A DNA stretch of 64,000 nt from Pseudotabrizicola sp. (GCF_030656345.1 NZ_JAUSNR010000006.1:1-64000), one strand, 5' to 3'; shown: positions 52,478 through 62,424, counted from the first letter of the stretch. Numbers and translations: made by a program. Notes: generated by a model not told the origin, from the sequence alone.

Positions 52478-52551
52478 TGGAGGCGGGTATCGGAATCGAA
52501 CCGATCTTCACGGATTTGCAATCCGGTGCATAGCCTGCCTGCCCACCCGCC
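52478..52551 (-). tRNA. tRNA-Cys (anticodon GCA)
   Basis: On the minus strand, acceptor GGCGGGT pairs with ACCCGCC, the anticodon stem GGATT/AATCC carries GCA, the T arm has GGTTCGATTCC, and the 3' end is T-CCA. The discriminator T and GCA anticodon identify cysteine. Confidence 0.95.
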
Positions 52552-52656
52552 TTCGAGGGGTGAAGTAGCGCAGCTTGGCCGGGCTTGCAAGACCCCAGTT
52601 GCGGGTCTGTCAGCCGGATCGCGCCCGTGGTACCAAGCCCAAAACGGGGGGCCGCG

Positions 52657-53622
52657 ATGATTTACGGGTATGCAGAGCACGACGGGCGGCTGGTGGCGCT
52701 GGCGCAGGGCGTGCCGCAGACGGCGCTCTGGCTGGATCTGGTGTCGCCGGACCATGGCGACGAACAGACGCTGGAAAAGCATCTGGGTCTGGACCTGCCG
52801 ACGCGCGAGGATATGGAGGAGATCGAGCAATCCTCGCGGCTCTATGCCGAGGATGGCGCGCTGTTCATGACCGTGATGCTGCCGGCGCACAGTGAAGGCG
52901 ATACGCCGGTGGTGGCCCCGGTCACGCTGGTGCTGACGCAACGCCAGCTGGTGACCATCCGCTATCATCAGCCGAAAGCCTTTGAGATGTTCGTGCAGCG
53001 CGCGGCCAGGGGCGGGATGCATTGTCGCGGGGCTGATCAGCTGATGCTGTCCCTTCTCGATGTGATGGTGGACCGGTTGGCCGATGTGCTGGAGCGGGTG
53101 GCGCGTGACATTGAAACCATCTCGCGCAGTGTCTTTGCCAAGGATGGCGCAAAGGCGCGCAGGGGCACGGGCTGGCGCTCGGTTCTGGAAGAGATCGGGC
53201 GCAAGGGCGATATGGTGTCGATCATCCGCGACAGTCTGGGCACGCTGGACCGGCTGACCGTGTTCTGGGGCCAGCGTCTGCGGGATGAGCCTGACACCAA
53301 GGATCTGCGCGCCCGGCTGAAGGATCTGACATCGGATGTGCGCGGGCTGGAGGATCATTCCACCTTCATGGCGCAGAAGATCAGCTTTCTGATGGATGCG
53401 ACCCTTGGTCTGATCAGCATTGAACAGAACGGCATCATCAAGATCTTTTCCGTCGCCGCGGTGGCCTTTCTGCCCCCGACCCTGATCGCGTCGATCTATG
53501 GGATGAACTTTGAGGTGATGCCGGAACTCAGCTGGCCCTATGGCTATCCGACAGCACTTGGCGTGATGGTGCTGTCGGCGGTGCTGCCCTATGTCTATTT
53601 CCGGCGGCGCGGCTGGTTGTGA
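52657..53622 (+). CDS. corA: CorA-family magnesium/divalent cation transporter
   Basis: The 321-residue protein has a long cytoplasmic helical domain, then two C-terminal helices with the signature YGMNFEVMPEL between them, and ends RRRGWL like other CorA. The first helix is IKIFSVAAVAFLPPTLIASI. It forms pentamers that let Mg2+ in along the membrane potential. ATG at 52657; single gene. Confidence 0.94.
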   Translation: MIYGYAEHDGRLVALAQGVPQTALWLDLVSPDHGDEQTLEKHLGLDLPTREDMEEIEQSSRLYAEDGALFMTVMLPAHSEGDTPVVAPVTLVLTQRQLVTIRYHQPKAFEMFVQRAARGGMHCRGADQLMLSLLDVMVDRLADVLERVARDIETISRSVFAKDGAKARRGTGWRSVLEEIGRKGDMVSIIRDSLGTLDRLTVFWGQRLRDEPDTKDLRARLKDLTSDVRGLEDHSTFMAQKISFLMDATLGLISIEQNGIIKIFSVAAVAFLPPTLIASIYGMNFEVMPELSWPYGYPTALGVMVLSAVLPYVYFRRRGWL

Positions 53623-53829
53623 CCGGGTCTCGCGGCAGGTTCTGCCCGAAAATGCAGCAACACGCTTGAAATCAATAAAGCATTGTTCGTATTTGCAGGG
53701 GTCAACTCGCCCTCAGGATGTGCATGCTGACTTGATCTTGTTGCCCTCAGGCTGCACTAAGGGCCGGAAAATCCCGCGCCGGACCGTCCTTGGCGAGCCT
53801 GCGCTTTCGTTGGAAGCGAGACTGCATCA

Positions 53830-54975
53830 ATGGCAAAACGTCTTATCATCGCGTTCATCCTGCTTGGCCTGATTGTCGGCGGGATCGTGTGGTTCAATTA
53901 TTTCCGGGCCGCCATGATTGCGCAATTCATGGCCGGTCGCGTGCCGCCGCCGGTTCCGGTGACAGTGCAGATGGTCGAACCCGTGACCTGGACGCCGGGG
54001 ATCGATGCCATCGGCACCGCCATTTCGGCGCGCGGCGTCGATCTGGCGATTGAATCGGGCGGGCTGGTGCGGTTGGTGAGCTTTGCCTCGAACGACCGGG
54101 TGACCGAAGGTCAGGTGCTTCTGCAGATCGACGATGACAGCGAACGTGCGTCCCTTGCCGCCGCCGAAGCGGCGCTTGGCGTCACACAGACGGAATCGCA
54201 ACGGGCCGCAACGCTGACCGAACGCGGCGTCGGCACCGCCAATTCGGTGGAAACCGCGCTGGCGCAGGTGGAAAGTGCGCGGGCGCAGGTGGCGCAGGTG
54301 CGCACCGCGCTGGATGCAAAGACGCTGACCGCCCCCTTTGACGGGGTGATCGGCATTCCGCGGGTTGAGATGGGGCAATATGTGACCCCCGGCACGGTCT
54401 ACGCGACCTTGCAGGATCTGGACCGCATGTTCGTCGATTTCACCGTGCCCGAACAACAGATCGGCGCGCTGGATCTGGGCCGTGCGATTTCGGTCAGCAC
54501 AGATGTGGGCGATTTCAGCGCCGAGGGCCGCATCACCGGCATCGAGCCGCAGGTCGATCCGCGCACCCGTCTGGTCTCGGTCCGCGCGGCGGTGGACAAC
54601 ACCGACGGCAGCCTTCTTCCCGGCCAGTTCCTGCGCGTGCGCGTGGCCCTGCCGCAAGAGGATGGCGTGATCACCGTGCCGCAGACGGCGGTGATTTCAA
54701 GCCTGTACGGCGATTCCATCTATGTGGTGGTGCCTGATGGCGACGGGCTGCGGGTGGATCAGGCCTTTGTCACGCTGGGCCGCCGTGCGGGCAACCGGAT
54801 CGAGGTGGTGGATGGCATTGCCGCCGGTGCGCAGATCGTCACCTCCGGCCAGAACCGCCTGTCGAACGCCGCAGCGGTGGTGATCGACGACAGTGTAGAG
54901 CTGTCGCCCCCCGCCGACGCCTCCACCGCAACCGCCGTGAGCGAACCCGCAGCACCCGTTGCGGCCAGCGAATAG
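53830..54975 (+). CDS. RND efflux periplasmic adaptor protein
   Basis: The 381-residue membrane-fusion protein has an N-terminal anchor helix (LIIAFILLGLIVGGIVWFNY), a biotinyl-lipoyl-like half (ESGGLVRLVSFASNDRVTEG), a coiled-coil hairpin region (alanine-rich, RAQVAQVRTALDAKTLTAPF) and a beta-barrel domain. It links the RND pump to an outer-membrane channel. It lies 10 bases upstream of the pump gene. No channel protein gene is adjacent. The 207 bases upstream hold nothing I can identify. Confidence 0.92.
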   Translation: MAKRLIIAFILLGLIVGGIVWFNYFRAAMIAQFMAGRVPPPVPVTVQMVEPVTWTPGIDAIGTAISARGVDLAIESGGLVRLVSFASNDRVTEGQVLLQIDDDSERASLAAAEAALGVTQTESQRAATLTERGVGTANSVETALAQVESARAQVAQVRTALDAKTLTAPFDGVIGIPRVEMGQYVTPGTVYATLQDLDRMFVDFTVPEQQIGALDLGRAISVSTDVGDFSAEGRITGIEPQVDPRTRLVSVRAAVDNTDGSLLPGQFLRVRVALPQEDGVITVPQTAVISSLYGDSIYVVVPDGDGLRVDQAFVTLGRRAGNRIEVVDGIAAGAQIVTSGQNRLSNAAAVVIDDSVELSPPADASTATAVSEPAAPVAASE

Positions 54976-54985
54976 GACCGCGCAG

Positions 54986-57900
54986 ATGCATTTTTCAGAA
55001 ATCTTCATCCGCCGCCCGGTCCTGTCCACGGTGCTGGCCGCGCTGATCCTGTTCCTTGGGCTGGCCTCGATGGTCAATCTGCCGGTGCGCCAGTACCCCG
55101 AGGTTGAGGAAAGCGTGATCACCATCACCACGATCTACCCCGGTGCCGCGCCAGAGCTTATTCAGGGTTTCGTCACCTCGCCGATTGCGGCGGCGGTGTC
55201 GACCACGGAAAACCTGGATTACGTGACCAGCGAATCCCGGCCCTCGGCCTCGGTGGTGACGGTGCAGATGAAACTGGGTGCCGACCCCGATATCGCGCTG
55301 ACCGAAGTGATGTCCAAGGTGCAGCAGGTGACCGGCGAGCTGCCGCAGGATACCGAAGATCCGGTGATCTCAAAAGGCACCGGCCAGACCTTCGCGCTGA
55401 TGTATCTGGCCGCACAAAACCCCAACATGACTCCGGAACAGCTGACGGAATATCTCGAACGCGTCGTGCGCCCCCGGGTGACCAACATCGCCGGCGTCGC
55501 ACAGATGGAGATTCTGGGCGCGCAGAATTACGCCATGCGGATCTGGCTTGACCCGCTGCTTTTGTCCGCGCGCGGCGTCACCGCATCAGAAGTGCTTGCG
55601 GCGATCCGGTCGTCGAACTTCCTGTCGGCCCCCGGCAAGACCGAGAATGAATATTTCAGCTATTCGCTGACTCTCGATTCCACCATCCAGAGCCCCGATG
55701 CCTTTGGGGCTCTGCCCCTGGGGCAGGGGGACAGCGGCGTGGTGCGCCTGCGCGACGTGGCACGGATCGAACTGGCTTCGGGGGCCAATGATGCCATCGT
55801 GACCTTTGCCGGTCAGCCGGGCATCTTCATCGGCATCATCCCGGCACCGGGCGAAAACCAGCTTGATGTGGCCAGCAACGTGATCGAGGCGCTGCCGGGG
55901 CTGGTCCGGACTCTGCCAAGCGGCATGACGGTCGATCTGGTTTACGATTCCACCGAAACCATCTCCGCCTCGATTTCCGAAGTGTTCACCACCATCGCCG
56001 AAGCGGTTGCAATCGTTGTCGTGGTGATCCTGCTGTTCCTCGGTTCGTTCCGGTCAGTCCTGATGCCCATCGTCACCATTCCGCTGTCGCTGATCGGGGT
56101 CTGTTCGGTGATGCTGATGCTGGGCTATTCGATCAACCTGCTGACGCTTCTGGCGATGGTTCTGGCCATCGGTCTGGTGGTCGACGATGCCATCGTGGTG
56201 GTGGAAAACATCCACCGCCACATTGATGACGGCATGACCCCGCCCGCGGCGGCGATCAAGGGGATGAAGGAAATCACCGGCCCGGTGGTGGCCATGACTA
56301 TCACGCTGGCCGCCGTTCTGACGCCTCTGGCCTTTACCGGCGGGCTGACCGGCGCGCTGTTCGCCGAATTCGCGCTGACCCTTGCCGGGTCGGTTATCAT
56401 CTCGGGCATTGTCGCCCTCACCATCACCCCCGCCATGTCGGCCCGCCTGCTCAGCCATGGCGAGCCGGGGCGGTTCCAGCGCATCGTGGACCGCACGCTG
56501 GGGGGCCTGGCCAACTGGTATGAACGCCGGGTGTCGTCCTCGCTCGATTACCGGCCGGTCACCATTCTGATGGTGATCTCGCTGCTGGGCGCGACCGCGT
56601 TCATGTTCGTGAACACCTCGTCCGAGCTGGCCCCGGAAGAAGACAGCGGGGCACTGTTCGCCATCATGAACGGCCCGCGCTACGCCACGTTGGAATACAC
56701 CGACGCCTTCACGCAAGAGGTCAGCAAGCGCACATCCACGATCGAAGAGGTGCAGACCTCGTTCTCGGTCGCCGGAATGGGCGGGGCCGGCAACACCGGC
56801 TTCTACATCTGGGCGCTGAAAGACTGGGCCAGCCGCACACGCGGTCAGGCCGAGATTCAGGCGCAGCTGCAGGGCATTCTGGATGGCACACCGGGCCTGC
56901 AAAGCTATGTCTTTGCGCCGCCATCCTTGCCCGGTACGGGGGGCGGTCTGCCGATCTCGATGGTGATCCAGTCGATCTATGCGCCCGAACGGGTGGTCGA
57001 GGTTGCGGAAGAAGTCCGCATCCGCGCCATGCAATCGGGCATGTTCATCGTGGTGCAGAACAGCCTGTCTTTTGACGCGCCGCAGATCAAGGTCATTATT
57101 GACCGGGACCGCGCCGCACAGCTTGGTGTCGCGGTCAGCGACATCGGCTCCACCCTCGGGCTGCTGGTCGGTGGCGGGGCCATCGCGCAGTTTGACCGCG
57201 ATTCCAACAGCTATGACATCATCACCCAGGTGCCGCGCGAATGGCGCGACAACCCTGAACGTCTGGGCGAGTTTTTCGTGCGCTCGGGCAGCGGCGTGAT
57301 GGTGCCACTGTCGTCGGTGGTCACCATTCTGCCCACCGTGTCTGCGGCGTCGATCTCGCAGTTCAACCAGCTCAACTCGGCCACCTTGTCCGCCATGCCG
57401 ATGATCGGCCTGTCGACCGGGGTTGCCCTGGCAGAGCTGGAACGGATCGCGGCCGAAGTGCTGCCGGATGGCTTCTTCCTCGAATACGCCGGCCAGTCAC
57501 GGCTGGAGAAATCCGAAGGCAGCACCATCATTCTGGCCTTCGCGGCGGCGATTGTGGTGATCTATCTGGTGCTGGCGGCGCAGTTCGAAAGCTTCCGCGA
57601 TCCGCTGATCATTCTGATGTCGGTGCCGATGTGTATCTTCGGTGCGATCCTGCCGCTGTATCTGGGGGCAGGGACGCTGAACATCTACACGCAGGTCGGG
57701 TTGATCACGCTGATCGGTCTGATCACCAAACACGGCATCCTGATGGTGGAATTCGCCAACCAACAGCGCGATGACCACGGGATGTCGCAGCGTCAGGCCA
57801 TCGTGGCGGCGGCCAAAACCCGCCTGCGGCCCATTCTGATGACCACGGCTGCCATGGCTCTGGCTGTGGTGCCACTGATCATCGCCGAAGGGGCGGGGGC

Positions 57901-58081
57901 GGCGGCGCGTCAGGCCATGGGTCTGGTGATCTTTGCCGGCCTGCTGATCGGCACGATCTTCACGCTGTTCGTGGTGCCCGCGTTCTACACCCTGATCTCG
58001 CTGAGCGACGCGAAGTATCTGCTGCATAAGCGCAAGGTGGAACGCCAGTTCGGTGCCGGGTCTGCGGCCCCGTCGCACTGA
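54986..58081 (+). CDS. RND efflux pump inner-membrane transporter
   Basis: The 1,031-residue protein has 12 helices and two large periplasmic loops. The start FSEIFIRRPVLSTVLAALIL and the proton-relay helix with VLAIGLVVDDAIVVVENIHR are typical of the hydrophobe/amphiphile RND family (MexF, MdtB/C type). The second relay GLITKHGILMVEFANQQRD is also present. It exports drugs, detergents or metabolites. The start at 54986 is the ATG closest to the adaptor stop. It is followed by a strong terminator. Confidence 0.94.
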   Translation: MHFSEIFIRRPVLSTVLAALILFLGLASMVNLPVRQYPEVEESVITITTIYPGAAPELIQGFVTSPIAAAVSTTENLDYVTSESRPSASVVTVQMKLGADPDIALTEVMSKVQQVTGELPQDTEDPVISKGTGQTFALMYLAAQNPNMTPEQLTEYLERVVRPRVTNIAGVAQMEILGAQNYAMRIWLDPLLLSARGVTASEVLAAIRSSNFLSAPGKTENEYFSYSLTLDSTIQSPDAFGALPLGQGDSGVVRLRDVARIELASGANDAIVTFAGQPGIFIGIIPAPGENQLDVASNVIEALPGLVRTLPSGMTVDLVYDSTETISASISEVFTTIAEAVAIVVVVILLFLGSFRSVLMPIVTIPLSLIGVCSVMLMLGYSINLLTLLAMVLAIGLVVDDAIVVVENIHRHIDDGMTPPAAAIKGMKEITGPVVAMTITLAAVLTPLAFTGGLTGALFAEFALTLAGSVIISGIVALTITPAMSARLLSHGEPGRFQRIVDRTLGGLANWYERRVSSSLDYRPVTILMVISLLGATAFMFVNTSSELAPEEDSGALFAIMNGPRYATLEYTDAFTQEVSKRTSTIEEVQTSFSVAGMGGAGNTGFYIWALKDWASRTRGQAEIQAQLQGILDGTPGLQSYVFAPPSLPGTGGGLPISMVIQSIYAPERVVEVAEEVRIRAMQSGMFIVVQNSLSFDAPQIKVIIDRDRAAQLGVAVSDIGSTLGLLVGGGAIAQFDRDSNSYDIITQVPREWRDNPERLGEFFVRSGSGVMVPLSSVVTILPTVSAASISQFNQLNSATLSAMPMIGLSTGVALAELERIAAEVLPDGFFLEYAGQSRLEKSEGSTIILAFAAAIVVIYLVLAAQFESFRDPLIILMSVPMCIFGAILPLYLGAGTLNIYTQVGLITLIGLITKHGILMVEFANQQRDDHGMSQRQAIVAAAKTRLRPILMTTAAMALAVVPLIIAEGAGAAARQAMGLVIFAGLLIGTIFTLFVVPAFYTLISLSDAKYLLHKRKVERQFGAGSAAPSH

Positions 58082-58102
58082 CGGACAGGCCGTGCAAGCA
58101 AC

Positions 58103-58134
58103 AGGGCGGCATCCGCAGGGATGCCGCCCTTTTT
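58103..58134 (+). terminator. Rho-independent terminator after the RND genes
   Basis: AGGGCGGCATCC and GGATGCCGCCCT form a 12-pair stem, loop GCAG, then TTTT. It ends the rightward RND operon. Confidence 0.9.
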
Positions 58135-58222
58135 CTGTCCGGTCCACGGTGCCTTTGGCTCCGGCTTTCTTAACAAATCATAAAGATCGAAAATCCGGCC
58201 TGTAACACTGGGCAAAGCCCTG

Positions 58223-59251
58223 TCACCGCGCCCGCAGGATCATCCCGAACAGATCCCGCGGATCGTCCGGGTCGGCGATCATGTCCAGCTGGTCGCAGAA
58301 CCCGGTTTCGTGCAACCGGGCGCGGATGTAGCGCAGAGCGCTGAAATCCTCGATCGCAAAGCCGACGCTGTCGAACAGGGTGACCTGCGCCGCATCGCGC
58401 CGGCCTGGCGCGTCGCCTGCGATGACCTGCCAAAGCTCGGTCACCGGGTGGTCGGGGGCCAGCTGCTGGATCTCGCCCTCAATCCGGGTCTGGGCCGGGT
58501 ATTCCACAAAGATCGCCGCCCGCAGCAGGATGTCGCGGGCAAGCTCTGTCTTGCCCGGACAGTCGCCTCCCACCCCGTTGATATGGACCCCGGCACCGAC
58601 CATGTTGTCGGTCAGAATGGTCGCATTGGCCTTGTCCGCCGTCACTGTGGTGATGATCCCTGCGCCCAGAATCGCCTCCTCTGCCGTCCGGCAAGAGGTC
58701 ACCGTCAGGCCGCGCCCCGCCAGATTGGCCGCACATTTCGCGGTGGCCTTGGGGTCCAGATCATACAGCCGTACCTCGGTCACCCCGCAGATCGCCTTGA
58801 AGGCGAGGGCCTGAAACTCCGCCTGCGCCCCGTTGCCGATCAGCGCCATGGTGGCGGTCTTCGGGGCCAGCCACTTTGCCGCCATCGCCGAGGTCGCTGC
58901 CGTGCGCAGCGCGGTCAGGATGGTCATTTCCGACAGCAGCAGCGGATAGCCGGTCTCTACATCCGCCAGCAGGCCAAAGGCCGTCACCGTCTGCAACCCC
59001 CGTTTGAGGTTCGCCGGATGGCCGTTCACATATTTGAAGCCATAAGTCTCGCCGTCCGATGTCGGCATCAGCTCGATCACCCCCACATCGGAATGCGAGG
59101 CAACACGCGGGGTCTTATCAAACTGCGGCCAGCGGCGGAAATCGGCCTCGATCTCTGCGGCCAGATCCACCATCACACGTTCTACGCCCAGATGAAGCAC
59201 CAGCTTCATCATGTTGGCGACGCTGACAAAGGGCACAAGGTTCAGGGTCAT
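58223..59251 (-). CDS. Ornithine cyclodeaminase
   Basis: The 342-residue protein belongs to the ornithine cyclodeaminase/mu-crystallin family, which converts ornithine to proline and ammonia with NAD. FKYVNGHPANLKRGLQTV, ALRTAATSAMAAKWLAPK, MALIGNGAQAEFQALAF and GVHINGVGGDCPGKTEL are typical. ATG at 59251. It follows arginase by 10 bases, so the pair makes proline from arginine. Confidence 0.94.
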   Translation of the reverse strand: MTLNLVPFVSVANMMKLVLHLGVERVMVDLAAEIEADFRRWPQFDKTPRVASHSDVGVIELMPTSDGETYGFKYVNGHPANLKRGLQTVTAFGLLADVETGYPLLLSEMTILTALRTAATSAMAAKWLAPKTATMALIGNGAQAEFQALAFKAICGVTEVRLYDLDPKATAKCAANLAGRGLTVTSCRTAEEAILGAGIITTVTADKANATILTDNMVGAGVHINGVGGDCPGKTELARDILLRAAIFVEYPAQTRIEGEIQQLAPDHPVTELWQVIAGDAPGRRDAAQVTLFDSVGFAIEDFSALRYIRARLHETGFCDQLDMIADPDDPRDLFGMILRAR

Positions 59252-59261
59252 GATCCGCGCC

Positions 59262-60185
59262 TCACTTCGCACGCGTCGGGCGGTCAAACACCTTTTTGCC
59301 CATCAGACTGCCGACCAGATCGACCATCAGCCGGGCCGTCACGCCGCGGTCATCCAGAAACGGGTTCAGCTCTACCAGATCAAGGCTGGTGACCAGACCG
59401 GAGTCGTGCAGCAGTTCCATCACCAGATGCGCCTCACGGAAGGTGGTGCCGCCGGGCACGGTGGTGCCGACCGCAGGCGCAATGGCGGGGTCGAGGAAAT
59501 CGACATCCAGGCTGACATGCAGCATCCCCCCCGCCGCGCGCACGCCTTCCAGAAACAGGCGCAGCGGGGCCACGACGCCATGTTCATCCAGCACCCGCAT
59601 GTCATTGATGGCGATGTCATGCTCCAGCAGCGCCGCATGTTCGGCCGGATCGACCGAGCGGATGCCGTAAAGGCAGATCCGGTCAGCAGGCACCGGGGCG
59701 GGGAAGAGCGGAAACGCCTCAAACCCCGCGCGTCCGGCGATATAGGCAACGGGGGTGCCGTGCAGATTGCCGCTGGTGGTGGTCATCGGCGTGTGGAAAT
59801 CCGAATGCGCATCCAGCCACAGCAGGAACAGGGGCCGCCCGGTCCGGCTGGCATGCGCCGCCGCCCCCGAGACCGAGCCGAGCGCCAGCGAATGATCGCC
59901 GCCAAGGATGATCGGCATCGCCCCATCCGTCAGCGCCTGTTCCACCTTTTCCGCCAGCACCTGCGTCCAGCCCAGAACCTCGGCCAGCGAATGCACCGCC
60001 GGGTTGGGGCAGGGCGGGGCCACCACCTGCGGGCAGGTCAGATCGCCCCAGTCTTCCACCCCATGGCCCTGACCGGAAATCGCCTGCGCCAGACCGGCCA
60101 CGCGGTAAGCCGCCGGGCCCATCAGGCAGCCGGGCCGCTGTTGGCCTGCGTCGACGGGTGCGCCGATAAGGATGGTCTGGGTCAT
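59262..60185 (-). CDS. rocF: Arginase
   Basis: The 307-residue ureohydrolase cleaves arginine to ornithine and urea. Metal-binding motifs are GGDHSLALGS, WLDAHSDFHTP, and SLDVDFLDPAIAP. Length and motifs fit arginase rather than agmatinase. ATG at 60185; first gene of the operon with ornithine cyclodeaminase, divergent from an Lrp regulator. Confidence 0.95.
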   Translation of the reverse strand: MTQTILIGAPVDAGQQRPGCLMGPAAYRVAGLAQAISGQGHGVEDWGDLTCPQVVAPPCPNPAVHSLAEVLGWTQVLAEKVEQALTDGAMPIILGGDHSLALGSVSGAAAHASRTGRPLFLLWLDAHSDFHTPMTTTSGNLHGTPVAYIAGRAGFEAFPLFPAPVPADRICLYGIRSVDPAEHAALLEHDIAINDMRVLDEHGVVAPLRLFLEGVRAAGGMLHVSLDVDFLDPAIAPAVGTTVPGGTTFREAHLVMELLHDSGLVTSLDLVELNPFLDDRGVTARLMVDLVGSLMGKKVFDRPTRAK

Positions 60186-60212
60186 TGCAATCTCCTGTGC
60201 TTCGGGCAAGAA

Positions 60213-60262
60213 TTGCGCAGAAGGCTGGTGTCTTCATCCGGTTTCCTGTGCAAAATGCGCAA
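60213..60262. promoter_or_regulatory. TGCGCAA motifs between rocF and the Lrp gene
   Basis: TTGCGCA (60213-60219) and TGCGCAA (60256-60262) form an inverted pair, with a third copy TGCGCAA at 60289-60295 overlapping the Lrp start. A half-match TGTGCAA adjoins the middle copy. Repeated sites in a divergent promoter suit a multimeric Lrp protein acting on both genes. Confidence 0.5.
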
Positions 60263-60287
60263 GGGTTCCGTCAAAACGGCAGGGGAT

Positions 60288-60728
60288 ATGCGCAAAATGG
60301 ACGATACCGATACCCGCCTGCTGTCGGAACTGCGCCGCGACGGCCGTGCTGCCATTTCCGATCTGGCCGACAGCCTTGGCCTGTCCCGCGCCACCGTCCG
60401 CGCCCGGATGGAGCGGCTGGTGGAGCGGGGCGAAATTGCGGGCTTTACCGTGGTGACGCGCGCCGATGTCACCTCTGCCGCCGTGCGCGCCCTGATGATG
60501 ATCGGGATCGAAGGCAAGGGTGCCGAACGCACCATGGCCCGGCTGGCGGGCCTGCCTGCGGTGCAGGCGGTGCATTCCACCAACGGGCGGTGGGATCTGA
60601 TCGTCGATCTGGCGACCCAGACCCTGCAGGAGCTGGACGAGGTGATCTTTCGTATCCGCAACATCGACGGGGTGATGACAAGTGAGACCAACCTGCTGCT
60701 GAGCACCCGCAAAGCCGGTCGCCGCTGA
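60288..60728 (+). CDS. Lrp/AsnC-family regulator of arginine catabolism
   Basis: The 146-residue protein has an AsnC-type helix-turn-helix (MDDTDTRLLSELRRDGRAAI, LADSLGLSRATVRARMERL) and a RAM ligand domain. It diverges from the arginase operon, a typical layout for regulators like PutR/ArgR-type Lrp that sense an amino acid and activate its breakdown. Start ATG at 60288 follows AGGGGAT; an ATG nine bases later is possible. Confidence 0.9.
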   Translation: MRKMDDTDTRLLSELRRDGRAAISDLADSLGLSRATVRARMERLVERGEIAGFTVVTRADVTSAAVRALMMIGIEGKGAERTMARLAGLPAVQAVHSTNGRWDLIVDLATQTLQELDEVIFRIRNIDGVMTSETNLLLSTRKAGRR

Positions 60729-60901
60729 AGGCATGTGCGTTAAGGCGCTGGTGACGCCTGCGCTGCATTCTATGGTTCTGAAACGGCGCAAAGGGTGCTG
60801 CCGCCTTTTGCCCTGAACCGCCCCATCAGCCACCACAACTCTGACGCATTTTTTGATTACGCGCCGTGGTTGAACTGCAATAGTGTCCTTGTGGAGGTGC
60901 C

Positions 60902-60925
60902 ATGAAAATACCAAGCCAGAAATGA
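60902..60925 (+). CDS. Seven-residue leader peptide coupled to the hybrid kinase
   Basis: A strong GGAGG site (60893-60897) precedes ATG at 60902, encoding MKIPSQK and then a TGA that overlaps the kinase ATG as ATGA. The kinase's own ATG has no separate ribosome site, so its translation probably depends on reading this tiny frame first. Whether the peptide has a function is unknown. Confidence 0.5.
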   Translation: MKIPSQK

Positions 60926-62424
60926 CCACGCCGCAGACTTCAGGGCAGGATCGGACGATCCGGCCCGGCCGACGGCACAGCATCGGTTGGCTTGATGCCT
61001 TTCTGACCATGGCCGAACGGATCAGCCCCTTTCATCTGAACGCGGCACTGGTCGCAATCATTTTTGGGTCCAGCCTGATTCTTTCGCTGCTGTTTGCCGC
61101 TCTGTTTGCGCCGTTGGTGGGCATGCACCCCGAGGCCCCGCTGTTCGAAATTGTGGTGCTGACTGCGGCGTTTGTCTCGGTGATCATTGCCGTGCCTGCG
61201 GTCATGTACGCCAACGCATTGCTAAGGAAAATCAGTGGTGTGCGCCGCCAGTTGCGCGATGCCCTGACCGAGGCGACACTGGCGAACCGCGCAAAATCCG
61301 AGTTTCTGGCCAATATGAGCCATGAGATCCGCACCCCGATGAACGGGGTTCTGGGCATGGTGCAGGTTCTGGACGCCACCGCGCTGACCGACAGTCAGCG
61401 GGAAAGCCTGCGTCTGATCCGCGTGTCCGGTGACATGCTGATGTCGCTTATCGACGACATCCTTGATCTGTCCCGGATCGAGGCCGGGCGGATCGATCTG
61501 CGGCTGTCCGCCAATGCGCTGATCAGATCGCTGGCAGATACCGTCGCCCTGTTTCAGGCCAGAGCAGAGGAAAACGGCACCTCGCTTACGTTTATCGCGG
61601 CCCCCGATACGCCCGAACGGCTGGTCTATGATTCGGTGCGGGTCAGGCAATGTCTGGGCAACCTTGTTTCCAACGCGGTGAAGTTCACACAGGGCGGCAC
61701 CATCACGGTCACATTGTCGGCGCTGCCACAGGGTGCCGGGCAGGCCGAAGTTACGCTGACCGTGCAGGATACCGGGATCGGGATGGACCCGGCTGCGCAA
61801 CGCAAGCTGTTCGAAGCCTTTGCGCAGGCTGAGAATACTCCGGTCCGGGACTATGGTGGCACCGGCCTCGGGCTGGCCATTTCGCGCCGGCTGGCCCGGA
61901 TGATGGGCGGTGACATCACGGTCACCTCGGCAGCCGGGGTCGGTTCCTGCTTTGTGTTCCGGTTTCGGGGCAAAACCCTTACGCCGGTCAGCGGGGGGGC
62001 GGCTGATGTTGTGGAACCCGTCGCCAGCCAGACCGCCAATCTGCAGGGCATCTCGATTCTGGTGGTGGATGACAGCACGGTAAACCGCCGTGTGGCCTGC
62101 GGTCTGCTGGCGCCTCTGGGGGCCCTGTGCCATGAGGCTTCGGGGGGTGAAGAGGCGCTTGCCCTATTGGCCGGGTGTCAGACCGATCTGATCCTGCTCG
62201 ACATGCAGATGCCGGGGATGGACGGCGCCGCCACTTTGCAGGCGATCCGCACCTCTGGCACGCCGTGGGCACAGGTGCCGGTGGTCGCGTTGACCGCCAA
62301 CGCGATGGAGGGCGAGCGGCGGCGCTGTCTGCAGATGGGCATGCAAGGCTATGCCAGCAAGCCGGTGCGTCTGGCAGCCCTGCTGGAGGAGATCACCCGC
62401 GCCTTGCCCGACGCGCGGCCCTGA
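60922..62424 (+). CDS. Hybrid sensor histidine kinase
   Basis: The 500-residue protein has two N-terminal hydrophobic helices (AALVAIIFGSSLILSLLFAAL and a second ending VPAVMYANALL), so it is membrane-anchored with little periplasmic domain. The DHp histidine is H134 in NMSHEIRTPMNGVLGM, the HATPase motifs are DTGIGMD and GGTGLGLAISRR, and the receiver aspartate is D427 in LLDMQMPGMDG. ATG at 60922 is used, overlapping a seven-codon leader. No cognate regulator is adjacent. Confidence 0.92.
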   Translation: MTTPQTSGQDRTIRPGRRHSIGWLDAFLTMAERISPFHLNAALVAIIFGSSLILSLLFAALFAPLVGMHPEAPLFEIVVLTAAFVSVIIAVPAVMYANALLRKISGVRRQLRDALTEATLANRAKSEFLANMSHEIRTPMNGVLGMVQVLDATALTDSQRESLRLIRVSGDMLMSLIDDILDLSRIEAGRIDLRLSANALIRSLADTVALFQARAEENGTSLTFIAAPDTPERLVYDSVRVRQCLGNLVSNAVKFTQGGTITVTLSALPQGAGQAEVTLTVQDTGIGMDPAAQRKLFEAFAQAENTPVRDYGGTGLGLAISRRLARMMGGDITVTSAAGVGSCFVFRFRGKTLTPVSGGAADVVEPVASQTANLQGISILVVDDSTVNRRVACGLLAPLGALCHEASGGEEALALLAGCQTDLILLDMQMPGMDGAATLQAIRTSGTPWAQVPVVALTANAMEGERRRCLQMGMQGYASKPVRLAALLEEITRALPDARP

